Positions 8,481 through 17,223 of a stretch of DNA of 64,000 nucleotides are shown piece after piece. The stretch is taken from positions 1,507,001 through 1,571,000 of the forward strand of contig NZ_CP058649.1 in NCBI RefSeq assembly GCF_018141445.1. Direction: 5' to 3'. A program made the position numbers and the translations under genes. Position 1 is the stretch's first letter. The number at the start of each line of letters is the position of its first letter. Under the pieces are notes generated by a model, which ran no database searches, was not told where the DNA came from, and saw nothing but the letters and a program-made list of their open reading frames with translations. The stretch comes from Vallitalea pronyensis (lineage in GTDB: Bacteria; Bacillota; Clostridia; Lachnospirales; Vallitaleaceae).

Positions 8481-9407
8481 ATGGCTATAAAAAACAGAAA
8501 GAAACGTCAGCTATCGAATATTGGGAAATACATACAATTACTCTATCTGATTCAAGTGTTATTACTCATTGCCATGGTGCTGTATCGTTTATTTAGTCGT
8601 TATAGCTTTATAAAACTTGGATTCAACTGGCGCATAAACATGGATATAGTCCTCTTATTTATTGCATTTTTAATGCTTATTAATGGTTATCTCGTCATAA
8701 AAGATGTGGTGGATTTGAAACGATGGAAAGAACGGATTAAGATGAAAGATGAGGCTTATGATTACGTGCAAAAGCTTAATCAAGACCTTAGAATGCAGCG
8801 TCATGACTTTCTTAACCATATTCAGATTATCTATAGCCTTAATGAATTAGAGGAATATGAAGCTTGCCGCGATTATTTAAACAAAATATATGAACATATA
8901 GGTAAGCTAAGTGAGAATATAAAAACAGATAGAATTGCCATTAATGCTTTACTTCAGGCGAAAGCAAATGAAGCACAACGTTTACATATCCTTTACCAAG
9001 TTTCTATACGTTCAAGATTAAGCGATCTGGTCATGCCCGATTGGGAATTATGCCGATGTTTGGGCAACCTTATTGACAATGCTTTTACAGCTACCCTCCA
9101 ATACCATGACTGTAAGCAGGTGTCCATACACATAGAAGAGAACATTAAGGATTATATCTTGACGGTAAGCAATACGGGTAACCCTATAGGGGAACATCTC
9201 TTAGCATCTATGTTTGAACGTGGTGTGACAACAAAAAATAATCAAGAAGAGCACGGTATGGGGTTATACATTGTTAAAAGTGTACTGGAGCAATACAATG
9301 GCGAAGTATCCATTAATCATACAAGTCCCCATACCTCCCTTGTTATGCAGGTGCCAAAACCTGACATTACAAGCAATAAAATGTATAACACAGACAAAAA
9401 GGATTGA
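8481..9407 (+). CDS. SpoOB-type (Agr/citrate-like) sensor histidine kinase
   Basis: A 308-residue membrane kinase with two hydrophobic segments (about residues 17-35 and 54-74). A SpoOB_a-type phosphoacceptor motif MQRHDFLNHIQII follows near residue 106, then a HATPase domain with NLIDNAFTA (N box) and GMGLYIVKSV (G2). Kinases of this shape usually work with LytTR or AraC-like regulators, and a LytTR regulator lies four genes downstream. The start at 8481 follows AAGGGGG; the frame opens 14 codons earlier, but that lies over the -10 box. The ligand is unknown. Confidence 0.88.
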   Translation: MAIKNRKKRQLSNIGKYIQLLYLIQVLLLIAMVLYRLFSRYSFIKLGFNWRINMDIVLLFIAFLMLINGYLVIKDVVDLKRWKERIKMKDEAYDYVQKLNQDLRMQRHDFLNHIQIIYSLNELEEYEACRDYLNKIYEHIGKLSENIKTDRIAINALLQAKANEAQRLHILYQVSIRSRLSDLVMPDWELCRCLGNLIDNAFTATLQYHDCKQVSIHIEENIKDYILTVSNTGNPIGEHLLASMFERGVTTKNNQEEHGMGLYIVKSVLEQYNGEVSINHTSPHTSLVMQVPKPDITSNKMYNTDKKD

Positions 9408-9491
9408 AAGTTAATGGTGAAAGCGTATGATAAGCTTATAAGATGTAAGTCAATATACATGCTTATAGGCACAAGCATAGGAGGTGAGTAA

Positions 9492-9974
9492 ATGGATACG
9501 ATAAGTATCATTTCGTTTGGGTTAATTGTTCTTGGGATTATCTTATTAACCATAGAAATTGTTGTCCCTAATTTTGGAATAATAGGTGGTTTAGGTATTG
9601 TTTCCATTGTTGCGGGAGTTGTTATATCTGCAAAATCCATTGGTGGAGGTATCATCACCTTCTTGATTATCCTAGTCATTACCATCTTATTGTTAATTAT
9701 TATCTATAAAGTATTGAAGAAAAAAAATAGGTCTGTCATACTGCATGAAGACTTAAAATGGGATAAACAAGAAGATGATTTAAAATTCTTTTTAGGCAAA
9801 CAAGGTATAACCAAAACACCCCTTCGACCTAGTGGTCATGCAGATTTTGATGGCGTTAGTATCGATGTCATAACAAAGGGGCAATTTATCCCAAAAGGGT
9901 GCCCAGTTGTTGTAGGTGAGGTAAAAGGTAATAGTATTATTGTTAGTGAGATCAAGGAGTCTAACATATCATAA
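9492..9974 (+). CDS. NfeD-like membrane protein with OB domain
   Basis: A 160-residue short NfeD protein: two to three transmembrane segments in residues 5-75, then a basic linker and a C-terminal OB-fold of about 60 residues ending VVGEVKGNSIIVSEI. Short NfeD proteins are almost always encoded beside flotillin-type proteins and are thought to act with them in membrane microdomains. Here floA begins 16 bp downstream. The start follows ATAGGAGGTG. Confidence 0.9.
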   Translation: MDTISIISFGLIVLGIILLTIEIVVPNFGIIGGLGIVSIVAGVVISAKSIGGGIITFLIILVITILLLIIIYKVLKKKNRSVILHEDLKWDKQEDDLKFFLGKQGITKTPLRPSGHADFDGVSIDVITKGQFIPKGCPVVVGEVKGNSIIVSEIKESNIS

Positions 9975-9990
9975 TTAGGAGGGACTATGT

Positions 9991-10953
9991 ATGGAAGAAT
10001 TAAAAGGTATCTTAATTGTTATTGGCGCTATTGTTTTATTTATTGCTTTATTTGTAAGTATTATTCCTGTCAGGTTATGGATTGCAGCGATTGCATCTAA
10101 TGTAAAAGTTGGTCTGTTTACGTTAATTGGTATGAAATTACGTCGTGTGCGGCCTAGCCGTGTCGTGTTACCACTTATACGAGCCACCAAGGCAGGGTTA
10201 AGATTATCAGTGAATCAGCTGGAATCACATCTATTAGCAGGTGGTAATGTGGATCGGGTTGTAGATGCTCTTATTGCAGCTCATCGGGCAGAGATGGCAC
10301 TTAGTTTTGAACGTGGAGCAGCCATTGATTTAGCAGGACGAGATGTGCTAGAAGCTGTAAAAATGAGTGTAAAGCCCATTATTATTGAAACACCACCCGT
10401 TGTTGCCGTTGCCAAAGATGGTATTGAGGTAAAAGCCATCGCTCGGGTAACCGTACGTGCAAATCTGGAAAGACTTATCGGTGGTGCCGGCGAAGAGACG
10501 GTCATTGCAAGGGTTGGTGAAGGTATCGTCACAACAGTTGGTTCAGCAAAATCCCATAAAGAAGTTTTGGAAAATCCAGATTCCATATCGGAAAGGGTTC
10601 TTGGAAAAGGTTTGGATGCTGGGACAGCATTTGAAATTTTATCCATTGATATTGCGGATATTGACTTAGGTAAAAATATTGGTGCAAGATTGCAGATAGA
10701 ACAGGCAGAAGCAGATAAGCAAATCGCTCAGGCCAAGGCAGAAGAGCGGAGAGCCATTGCATTTGCTCGCGAACAAGAAATGAAAGCACGGGTAGAAGAG
10801 ATGCGAGCCAAAGTTGTAGAAGCAGAGGCGAAGATTCCATTGGCTATTTCAGAAGCATTTATGAAGGGGAATCTTGGTGTAATGGATTATTATAAAATTG
10901 AAAATGTCAAAGCAGATACAGCCATGCGAGAAGCCATCAGTACAGACGAATAG
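9991..10953 (+). CDS. floA: Flotillin-like scaffold protein FloA
   Basis: A 320-residue flotillin, close to the usual ~330. An N-terminal membrane hairpin (about residues 5-30) is followed by the SPFH/PHB region with [19 protein letters not shown] near 130, then an Ala/Glu-rich coiled coil ([18 protein letters not shown], near 235-252). Known FloA proteins organise membrane microdomains affecting wall synthesis and signalling. ATG follows TTAGGAGGG; another ATG at 9986 is out of frame. It forms an operon with nfeD and, unusually, sits inside a two-component system locus. Confidence 0.96.
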   Translation: MEELKGILIVIGAIVLFIALFVSIIPVRLWIAAIASNVKVGLFTLIGMKLRRVRPSRVVLPLIRATKAGLRLSVNQLESHLLAGGNVDRVVDALIAAHRAEMALSFERGAAIDLAGRDVLEAVKMSVKPIIIETPPVVAVAKDGIEVKAIARVTVRANLERLIGGAGEETVIARVGEGIVTTVGSAKSHKEVLENPDSISERVLGKGLDAGTAFEILSIDIADIDLGKNIGARLQIEQAEADKQIAQAKAEERRAIAFAREQEMKARVEEMRAKVVEAEAKIPLAISEAFMKGNLGVMDYYKIENVKADTAMREAISTDE

Positions 10954-10967
10954 AAAGGGATGATTCC

Positions 10968-11096
10968 ATGAACATCAAGAATCTAACCAAAAAAGACTTA
11001 AAAAAAGCCGTTGTGATGCATGAGATACTTTCTAAACCTGTCAGCTTACGAAAAAAGGAGCTAAACCATCGTGATAAGAATAATGATCGCAGATGA
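10968..11096 (+). CDS. Small basic protein, 42 aa, between floA and the regulator
   Basis: ATG at 10968 follows AGAAAGGGATGA at workable spacing. The product begins MNIKNLTKKDLKKAVVMHEI and continues LSKPVSLRKKELNHRD, so it is Lys/Arg-rich and mostly helical, with no membrane segment. It overlaps the start of the response regulator by 26 bp in another frame and could couple its translation. I do not recognise a family. That it is a gene is inferred from its position, ribosome binding site and coding-like composition. Confidence 0.6.
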   Translation: MNIKNLTKKDLKKAVVMHEILSKPVSLRKKELNHRDKNNDRR

Positions 11097-11814
11097 TGAT
11101 AAGCATATGAGGTTTGTGTTAAAAAAAGCCCTGGATAAAGTAGAAGATATTCAGATTGTGGCAGAAGCAACAACAGGGCATGAAGCTGTAGGTCTTTTAG
11201 AAGCACAAGCGATTGATGTGGCTTTTTTAGATATTGATATGCCAGGTTTAGATGGTATAGAAACAGCAAAGTTAATCTTAGATATTCGACCAAGGTGTAA
11301 GATTATTTTTGTCACGGCACATGAACATTATATGTCACAGGCATTTGAACTCTATGCTTACGACTATATCATAAAACCCTTTAAATTAGAACGTTTACAT
11401 AAGACAATTAATCGTATAAAAGAACTGATGGAAAATACCTGGCAATCAGATATACCTAAGAAGGTCCATCAACACGAACTCCTATTTAAATTAAAAGATG
11501 GTATGGTTCTGTTAAAACCAGAGGATATTATATTGGTTGAAAGAGAGAACCGATCAACGGTGATTATAACGGATAAAGCCAAATATGTCACCAATAAAAC
11601 ATTAAAAGAAATGGAACATATCTTACCGGAGGATGATTTTATACGTAGTCATAAGTCCTATATTCTACGTATTGATAAGATATCCACCATATCCATTTAT
11701 GGACGTTGGACGTATATTGTTAAGTTTAAAAACTGTGACATAGACGCTTTGTTAACCAAGGAAAAAGCAAGCGAATTGGAAAAAAGATTTGGCATCGGTA
11801 ATCAAGAGGATTAA
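11071..11814 (+). CDS. LytTR-family response regulator
   Basis: 247 residues. A receiver domain (residues 1-120) with acidic pocket ADDD at 7-10, phosphoacceptor Asp54 in FLDIDMPG, and a Lys in IIKPF near 104. A LytTR DNA-binding domain starts near residue 137 (LLFKLKDGMVLLKPEDIILV). LytTR regulators bind direct repeats upstream of their targets. GTG start after AAAAAGGAG. Presumed partner of the kinase at 8481, although nfeD, floA and a small ORF separate them. Confidence 0.9.
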   Translation: MIRIMIADDDKHMRFVLKKALDKVEDIQIVAEATTGHEAVGLLEAQAIDVAFLDIDMPGLDGIETAKLILDIRPRCKIIFVTAHEHYMSQAFELYAYDYIIKPFKLERLHKTINRIKELMENTWQSDIPKKVHQHELLFKLKDGMVLLKPEDIILVERENRSTVIITDKAKYVTNKTLKEMEHILPEDDFIRSHKSYILRIDKISTISIYGRWTYIVKFKNCDIDALLTKEKASELEKRFGIGNQED

Positions 11815-11823
11815 AAGTTAAGC

Positions 11824-11926
11824 CAACAAGGGCTGCCCCATCAAATATCTTATGAATGATGGAACATAGGAAGTTCATATGTTCCAAATCATTCACGAAG
11901 AATAGTTGATGAGGCAGCCCCTTTTG
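11824..11926. terminator. Long bidirectional terminator hairpin
   Basis: A stem of about 40 bp with small bulges: GGGCTGCC, CATCAA, TGAATGAT and GGAACATA each pair with a complement on the other side, loop about GGAAGTTCA, followed by CCCCTTTT. It separates the convergent regulator (+) and peptidoglycan-binding gene (-). It is much longer than an ordinary intrinsic terminator. Confidence 0.82.
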
Positions 11927-11952
11927 ATGCGTTTATCTGAATAAATCTGATG

Positions 11953-13251
11953 CTATACTAATTCCGCTAATCTAGTAACAGCTACAAAGATATCGGATAT
12001 TCTATACCACGTAGGGTAATCCACAATACCTGTTACAGGCATGTTGAAAACCTCTTGAAATTTCTCAACGGATGCTTCGGTAAGTGGTCCATAAATGCCA
12101 TCAACCCTTAATTTAGGAATGGCAGGATAGTTATTGGAAATACCATTTATTTGTTGCTGAATTGTTCTTACAGGTCCCCCTGTAGACCCACGTTGCAGGT
12201 TAAAGCCTGGGAATGAAGAAGGGATGCCTGATACTTGCCCAGCTGTATTAATAAAGACGTCACTACCATAGAAATAGCGAAGTATTTCGATGGCGTTTTC
12301 ACCCAAGTCACCACGGAACTTACTGCCCCATTGTGTCATCCAGTTGGGGCACTGTACCTGAATACCATCGCAGTACTGGGTTAACAAGGGCTGCTTAATA
12401 CCTGGGCGTGAAATATAGTTAATAAACAATTGATCCACAATATCGGCGATGTTTTTAAAATAATTACGTCCATAGATCCATTTATGATCAAAAGCGGTTG
12501 AAGATGTAATGGTGAAGTTCTTGCCTTTACCTCGATACCATTCTGTATAGACCCGGTTCAGTGTAAAGGATAATATGGCAAATACATTAGCTTGAATAGT
12601 ACTTTCTGGCCATGTGGAGTAGATTTCAGAAGATGCCACATTTTTAATATAACTTGTAAATGGCACAAAATAGTTTGGTGCGCTGGTATCATCGGGTCCT
12701 CCATCATGAACAACAATGGTACTAGGGACCACAACAGATTCCAATACAATTAAGCTGGTTTCCACATCCTCTTTTACTTCACTTTCAGGAATTTTAGGTG
12801 GGTAATCCGCGTATAAGGTATGGGGACCAATAACGACTTCTTCAGTTTGTTGGTTACGAATACCTCTTGATGATACTTCAACAATGGGTATCATGGAGAC
12901 ATCTTGTAAAGCTAATTCATTAGGTAATAATTGTGTACCAGCAATGTTAACCGTTTCAAATTCAGGGGATTCTATGATTAGATTATATTCTGAATAAGGC
13001 TTAGGACTACCTGGTTCTAGACTATACTCAAGAGGCGGTGTCTCTAAATCAATTGGAGCTGTCTGCCCGGATTCATTTGTTTCCAATATATCAACAGTTT
13101 CATTACCAGGTGTGGTTTTTTTTATGGTTACCTTAGCATTGGTGATGGGTTTAAAACCTAGTTGAGTAACTGCATTAACAGATAATTTTCCAAGGGATTG
13201 CGTTGACATTTCAGCAGGATACATTCTGTTTGCTCTCATAATTCTCCTCAC
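11953..13251 (-). CDS. SpoIID-like protein with C-terminal peptidoglycan-binding domain
   Basis: 432 residues, no signal peptide. An N-terminal beta-rich carboxypeptidase-regulatory/transthyretin-like region (about residues 20-125) has KLSVNAVTQLGFKPITNAKV. The middle (about 200-345) resembles SpoIID/LytB-type proteins: YIKNVASSEIYSTWPESTIQ, then FTLNRVYTEWY and CDGIQVQCPNW. A peptidoglycan_binding_1 repeat follows (about 355-425: VDGIYGPLTEASVEKFQ). Such proteins are common in spore-forming Clostridia and probably act on or bind spore cortex or wall; catalysis is not shown. The start has GAGGAG upstream on the minus strand. Confidence 0.8.
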   Translation of the reverse strand: MRRIMRANRMYPAEMSTQSLGKLSVNAVTQLGFKPITNAKVTIKKTTPGNETVDILETNESGQTAPIDLETPPLEYSLEPGSPKPYSEYNLIIESPEFETVNIAGTQLLPNELALQDVSMIPIVEVSSRGIRNQQTEEVVIGPHTLYADYPPKIPESEVKEDVETSLIVLESVVVPSTIVVHDGGPDDTSAPNYFVPFTSYIKNVASSEIYSTWPESTIQANVFAILSFTLNRVYTEWYRGKGKNFTITSSTAFDHKWIYGRNYFKNIADIVDQLFINYISRPGIKQPLLTQYCDGIQVQCPNWMTQWGSKFRGDLGENAIEILRYFYGSDVFINTAGQVSGIPSSFPGFNLQRGSTGGPVRTIQQQINGISNNYPAIPKLRVDGIYGPLTEASVEKFQEVFNMPVTGIVDYPTWYRISDIFVAVTRLAELV

Positions 13252-13315
13252 TATTTGGGCATAACTTACCTATGCCACATTACTTACTTTTAGTATATGA
13301 ATAGACAAGTTTTCT

Positions 13316-13435
13316 TGTTCTTATGGGAAAGTTCTCAATTTAACAAATGAAATAGGCCCATTCACATTTGTACTAAGGTAACTTCCTAAGGAAACAACTT
13401 GCTTCGTAAGACGCAACGTAAGCCCTTTGTTCATA
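13316..13435. repeat. Palindromic intergenic repeat PAL-5, copy 2
   Basis: GGGAAAGTTCTCAATTTAAC opens the element. An inner stem ACAAATG/CATTTGT follows, then AACTTCCTAAGGAAACAACT, and the small hairpin CTTGCTTCGTAAG with ACGCAACGTA. The same order of blocks occurs at 3341 and 33137. Here it lies upstream of the 11953-13251 gene. Confidence 0.78.
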
Positions 13436-13465
13436 AAAAAAAGAATACTACTTCCGTAGTATTCT
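13434..13465 (-). terminator. Intrinsic terminator of the aminotransferase gene
   Basis: AGAATACTAC / GTAGTATTCT forms a perfect 10-bp stem with a four-base loop. An eight-base A run on its left reads as U8 on the minus strand. It ends transcription of the minus-strand gene at 13707-14813. Confidence 0.85.
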
Positions 13466-13706
13466 ATGTGGGGGAGAACATATTGTAAACAGGGATACAT
13501 TAGTAATGTTACTATCCAACCAATCTATAACTAGCCTTTATATAAAGACCAGAATCAGGTTGTTTTGATCCATATATAAAGGCTAATTTATTATCCATAA
13601 AAAAGCTTCCATATATCAATCTTTTGTATCCCTGTAATATTCATTATATCCAATAGACCACTTTATATACAAAAAATAAAAAATTTTTTTTTGGTATTTT
13701 TTTTGG
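13466..13706. other. Intergenic stretch with an inverted repeat
   Basis: No gene. TAGCCTTTATATA at 13533 pairs with TATATAAAGGCTA ending near 13585 across a ~27-bp loop. An A/T homopolymer tract (about 13670-13703) precedes the stop of the aminotransferase. No ORF with a ribosome binding site. Confidence 0.6.
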
Positions 13707-14813
13707 CTACATGTCTTCACTTAATACAGCCTTTAAAGCTTCAATTAAGCGGTCGTTATCAGCAGGTTTCATGAAACAAAATCGAAAATATCGCTCATCA
13801 AGAAACTTGAAACTGGAGGCATTTCTTATCATCATATGACGAGCAATGAGGTATTCAAATACATCCCTAGCATCTATATCATCTCTTAAAAGTTTGACCA
13901 ACATGAAGTTCGCTGTTGGTTCGTATGCATGTACGCTTTTCCATTTGGACATGATGTCGTATAAGCGTTTCCGTTCTTCTATAATAAGCTCTTTGGTTTG
14001 CTTCATATAAGCTTTATCGGTGAACATCACTTCACCAGCGTAGCTGGCTAAGCTGTTAATGGTCCAAGGAAATTTTACATGATTCATGTGTGAAAGTAAC
14101 CTTGTATTACCGCATAGACCATATCCTAGCCTTAATCCTGGTGCTGCAAAAAATTTGGATACACCTCTAATGATGAACAAGTTATCATAGGTATCAATCA
14201 GTGAAGATGATGAATATAGGCTCATATCTTCAGTAAATTCAATATAAGTTTCATCGATCATCACATCAATGGCTTTTTCGTGGCACATGGCCACAATCTT
14301 TTCCATAAGAGAAGTTGGTATGGTGGTAGATGTAGGGTTGTTGGGATTACATATAATGAGAATATCAACATGTTCACTAAGGGCTTCTTTTAGCCCATCT
14401 ATATCCAGACGAAAACCATGGGCTTCATTTAGAGCAAAATAGTCTACCGTACCATCATTTAAGGTGATTTCTCGTTCATATTCCGAGTAGGTTGGTCCTA
14501 TAATCAAAGCCTTCTTAGGCTTGACGCTTTGGATAAAGAGTGCAATGAGCTCTGTTGAGCCGTTTCCAACAATAACATGCTCCATATGTGTCCCTGTATA
14601 GTCACTAAGATGTTGTCTTAAGTTTGTGTAATCACGATCCGGATAGGATTCAATAACGGATACGTTCTGAGCCAATGCTTTAACCAGTGTAGGTGATAAG
14701 CCTATAGGATTAACATTAGCACTATAATTAACCACATCACTGATCTGTATATCATACATTGATGCAATTTTCTCTATATCACTACCATGAAAATGGCTTT
14801 TTTTTGAGGGCAT
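13707..14813 (-). CDS. PLP-dependent aminotransferase/decarboxylase (CobD/HisC-like)
   Basis: A 368-residue fold-type I PLP enzyme. It begins HFHGSDIEKIASMYDIQ, followed by VNYSANVNPIGLSP (near 30), a start characteristic of threonine-phosphate decarboxylase (CobD) and its HisC relatives. The PLP lysine lies in IIRGVSKFFAAPGLRLGYG near residue 218, and NPNNPT is near 155. It could make aminopropanol phosphate for cobalamin, fitting the corrinoid proteins at the other end of the window, but no cobalamin genes are adjacent. The start at 14813 has AAGAAGGA upstream. CobD is favoured over HisC with moderate certainty. Confidence 0.75.
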   Translation of the reverse strand: MPSKKSHFHGSDIEKIASMYDIQISDVVNYSANVNPIGLSPTLVKALAQNVSVIESYPDRDYTNLRQHLSDYTGTHMEHVIVGNGSTELIALFIQSVKPKKALIIGPTYSEYEREITLNDGTVDYFALNEAHGFRLDIDGLKEALSEHVDILIICNPNNPTSTTIPTSLMEKIVAMCHEKAIDVMIDETYIEFTEDMSLYSSSSLIDTYDNLFIIRGVSKFFAAPGLRLGYGLCGNTRLLSHMNHVKFPWTINSLASYAGEVMFTDKAYMKQTKELIIEERKRLYDIMSKWKSVHAYEPTANFMLVKLLRDDIDARDVFEYLIARHMMIRNASSFKFLDERYFRFCFMKPADNDRLIEALKAVLSEDM

Positions 14814-14930
14814 CGTTTTCACATCCTTCTTGATGAATTCATAAACTACTATCATTATACCTTTTCCCATTAAAAATGCAAGGTGGGCATAGTACTCTCT
14901 AGGGCTAAAAGGCTAATTATTGAATTGAAG

Positions 14931-14959
14931 TTGACACACGAGTTAGGGCATTTTATAAT
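14931..14959 (+). promoter_or_regulatory. Consensus sigma-A promoter
   Basis: TTGACA at 14931-14936, exactly 17 bp, TATAAT at 14954-14959: perfect hexamers. It drives the gene at 15034 with a leader of about 65 bases. Confidence 0.9.
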
Positions 14960-15033
14960 GAATGTAGATGATACGTGTAAAGTTTTAGCTGAATATGTCG
15001 GGGCGTATTACAAGAGATAAGCGAGGTAAGTAT

Positions 15034-16182
15034 ATGAACCTACTGAAAAAGATAAAAGCATTATTTCAAAGAAAACTTGAACATATTGATGAAAAAAATT
15101 ACCTGGGCGTCAATATTCAAGATGTTTACAATGATGCTGATAACACATATAAGGTATGTCAACAACTGATATCTGCCAAACGAGATAAAGAACGCGTGGT
15201 GCAAGAATACGAGAAAAATGTAAAAAAGTATTCGGGCATTCAACAAATTGAAGGTCTACCCAAAAAAACCCTCGCTGCATTAGAAAAGTATGCCCATACG
15301 TATATGGATACCTCAAAACATAAAGATGAATATGTTAATCGTATTAAAGGTGTTGGAGAAGAACTTAATTATTTAGAGGATTATGATGAGGACATACCTC
15401 ATGTTATTGAGAACATACGACACATAGAAGATAAGCAGAGAGCCGTTAAGAATGACATACATAGCATAGAAGGAGAAAAGGCAGAATTAGGTTATAAAGC
15501 CCTTCGTCTCGTTAAGACACAAAAGGCGGTTAAGATACTGATGATTATACTCTTAATGGTTTTTGCCTTGTCAGCTTTTATATTAGCTACGTTATATAAG
15601 ACAAATGATATAGATATCATGATACCATCCATCACCATGATGGTGATTATCGGATTTTTTGGAATGTGGATCTACATTTTTAGACGATATGTGGCACATG
15701 AAATGAAGAAAAATAATATGTTAAGGCAAAGAGCTGTGGAACTACTGAATAAAATAAAAGTGAAATATGTTCACCATGAACAATTCTTAGCATATGCATA
15801 TAAGAAGTATAAAGTCAAAAGTGGGGATATGCTTGAGGAACGGTATCATCATTACCATCAAAATCAACAAGATAAACATCATATACATCACATATCGCGA
15901 AACATCATTTCAGCAGAAGAAGACATAGGAAAGTTGTTAAGCAAACATCAAGTGGAGGTAGATGATCCGTTTTTTGATGATATTCAATACCATGTTTCTA
16001 AAACGAAACGACATGCCTATAAGCAAGAAATAGAGAACAACATAAAAACCTTAAGAAACACCATGGATGAATACGATAAAGAGATACTTTTAATAACCAA
16101 ATTATTGGAAGATGTAAAAGAAAAAGATGATAGCAACGATAAAGCAATATCAAAGATGATTGAGCGACTTAATTTATCATAA
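15034..16182 (+). CDS. Coiled-coil protein with two central membrane segments
   Basis: 382 residues, no family recognised. A basic, charged N-terminal half rich in predicted coiled coil (about residues 1-160) is followed by two transmembrane helices (about 167-190, ILMIILLMVFALSAFILA; about 198-217, ITMMVIIGFFGMWIYIF), then a second coiled coil with a His-rich stretch (HHYHQNQQDKHHIHH near 272-286). Both soluble parts probably face the cytoplasm. I choose ATG 15034 because GAGG lies upstream; the frame opens 13 codons earlier. It follows a perfect promoter and ends in its own terminator, so it is a single-gene unit. Confidence 0.8.
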   Translation: MNLLKKIKALFQRKLEHIDEKNYLGVNIQDVYNDADNTYKVCQQLISAKRDKERVVQEYEKNVKKYSGIQQIEGLPKKTLAALEKYAHTYMDTSKHKDEYVNRIKGVGEELNYLEDYDEDIPHVIENIRHIEDKQRAVKNDIHSIEGEKAELGYKALRLVKTQKAVKILMIILLMVFALSAFILATLYKTNDIDIMIPSITMMVIIGFFGMWIYIFRRYVAHEMKKNNMLRQRAVELLNKIKVKYVHHEQFLAYAYKKYKVKSGDMLEERYHHYHQNQQDKHHIHHISRNIISAEEDIGKLLSKHQVEVDDPFFDDIQYHVSKTKRHAYKQEIENNIKTLRNTMDEYDKEILLITKLLEDVKEKDDSNDKAISKMIERLNLS

Positions 16183-16375
16183 GATGAAAAAAGAGTAAAC
16201 AATTATTTAAATCACACGTGGATTATATGTTATGAAAAACAAAAGAAAATTCTTAAAAAAAATAGCAATATTTTTGTTACAGTTGATAATCTTAAAAAAC
16301 ATTTCATTTAAGTAGAAAACTTCATGCCGGTAAGTCATTTTTTTAGGGCTAACCTTTTATAAGAAGTTCATAAAA

Positions 16376-16405
16376 TGTAATTATACATTGGATGAACTTT
16401 TTTTG
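16376..16405 (+). terminator. Intrinsic terminator
   Basis: GTTCAT..ATGTA pairs with TACAT..ATGAAC around a short loop, followed by T7. It ends the single-gene unit at 15034-16182. Confidence 0.8.
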
Positions 16406-17223
16406 TTGTTCCTAGAGAATTTAATTATGAATATTTGATTATAAATTAAATAAAAAATTTATTTATAATATTTATTTTAAATATATACTTTTATAGTAAA
16501 ATATCTACAAAAGATAATCATCATACGTATTAAGAAATGGAATAGCTACATAGGGCTTGATTTGTATCAGATATGTGTCTTAATGGATCGATAAAATCGC
16601 GACAATTAAAATGGGATGAGAATGCAATAAAAATAAGGTATAAAGATGGTTGCTCAGCTTAGATAATGTTGATAATAGTTGAATTTGCACTATTTAAAAA
16701 TGGACAAAAAATACTTAATATTTTGGGGAAAATCAAAAGATAGCCAAAAACAATCTGAATGTTTGACTTATTTTATATTTTCATATGTATCATTGACAAA
16801 TAATAGGGCTGCATACTATAATAATTTCCATCACCAGCAATTATTTTGCACATTATTATTAGTCGACAAATTGTGAGACAATTTATAACTGACCAAACAT
16901 AGTGGTGACATACTCTTCTACCCTATGATGGCACAAGAAGAGAAAATAAAGTAGCGCTTAACACGCCTATACGGTGAAGGGATAAAGTGGAAATGATATG
17001 ATTTCACTGTCTAGAAGAAAGTTGGTACAATATAGGTACGTTAGGCGACATTTTAGAGAATATGTCATAAGATATAAGGGGTGATGGCCGTTGCAATGAT
17101 GATACAATCAATGACGCATTAGATGTATTAAATGACTTCCAATCGGGAAGGTTATGCTTAAATCGTTTTTAGAGAGAATTGGGGCATGCTTTTTACAAAA
17201 TCTAAGATGGAAGGGAGTTTTTT
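16406..17223. other. Non-coding region and long leader of the polysaccharide operon
   Basis: No convincing gene. The only frame above 60 codons (16679-16876) overlaps the promoter and lacks a ribosome binding site. From about 16440 the sequence is very AT-rich. After the promoter at 16793-16822 a leader of about 395 bases precedes the first gene, with one small hairpin AAATTGT/ACAATTT at 16867-16883. A leader this long could carry processive antitermination or other control, but I recognise no named riboswitch. Confidence 0.55.
16793..16822 (+). promoter_or_regulatory. Consensus promoter of the polysaccharide operon
   Basis: TTGACA at 16793-16798, 18-bp spacer, TATAAT at 16817-16822. It is the best promoter upstream of the 15-kb operon. 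Confidence 0.82.

Noticed and set aside
10281..10646. 121-codon antisense frame in floA
   Set aside because: A shadow of the Ala-rich, strongly conserved floA sequence; no ribosome binding site.
16679..16876. 65-codon reading frame before the glycan operon
   Set aside because: It spans the TTGACA/TATAAT promoter, starts with a weak codon and no ribosome binding site, and has an unusual composition.
16823..17223. Cyclic-di-GMP (GEMM) riboswitch in the glycan operon leader
   Set aside because: No GEMM core sequence or tetraloop-receptor pattern could be found by eye.
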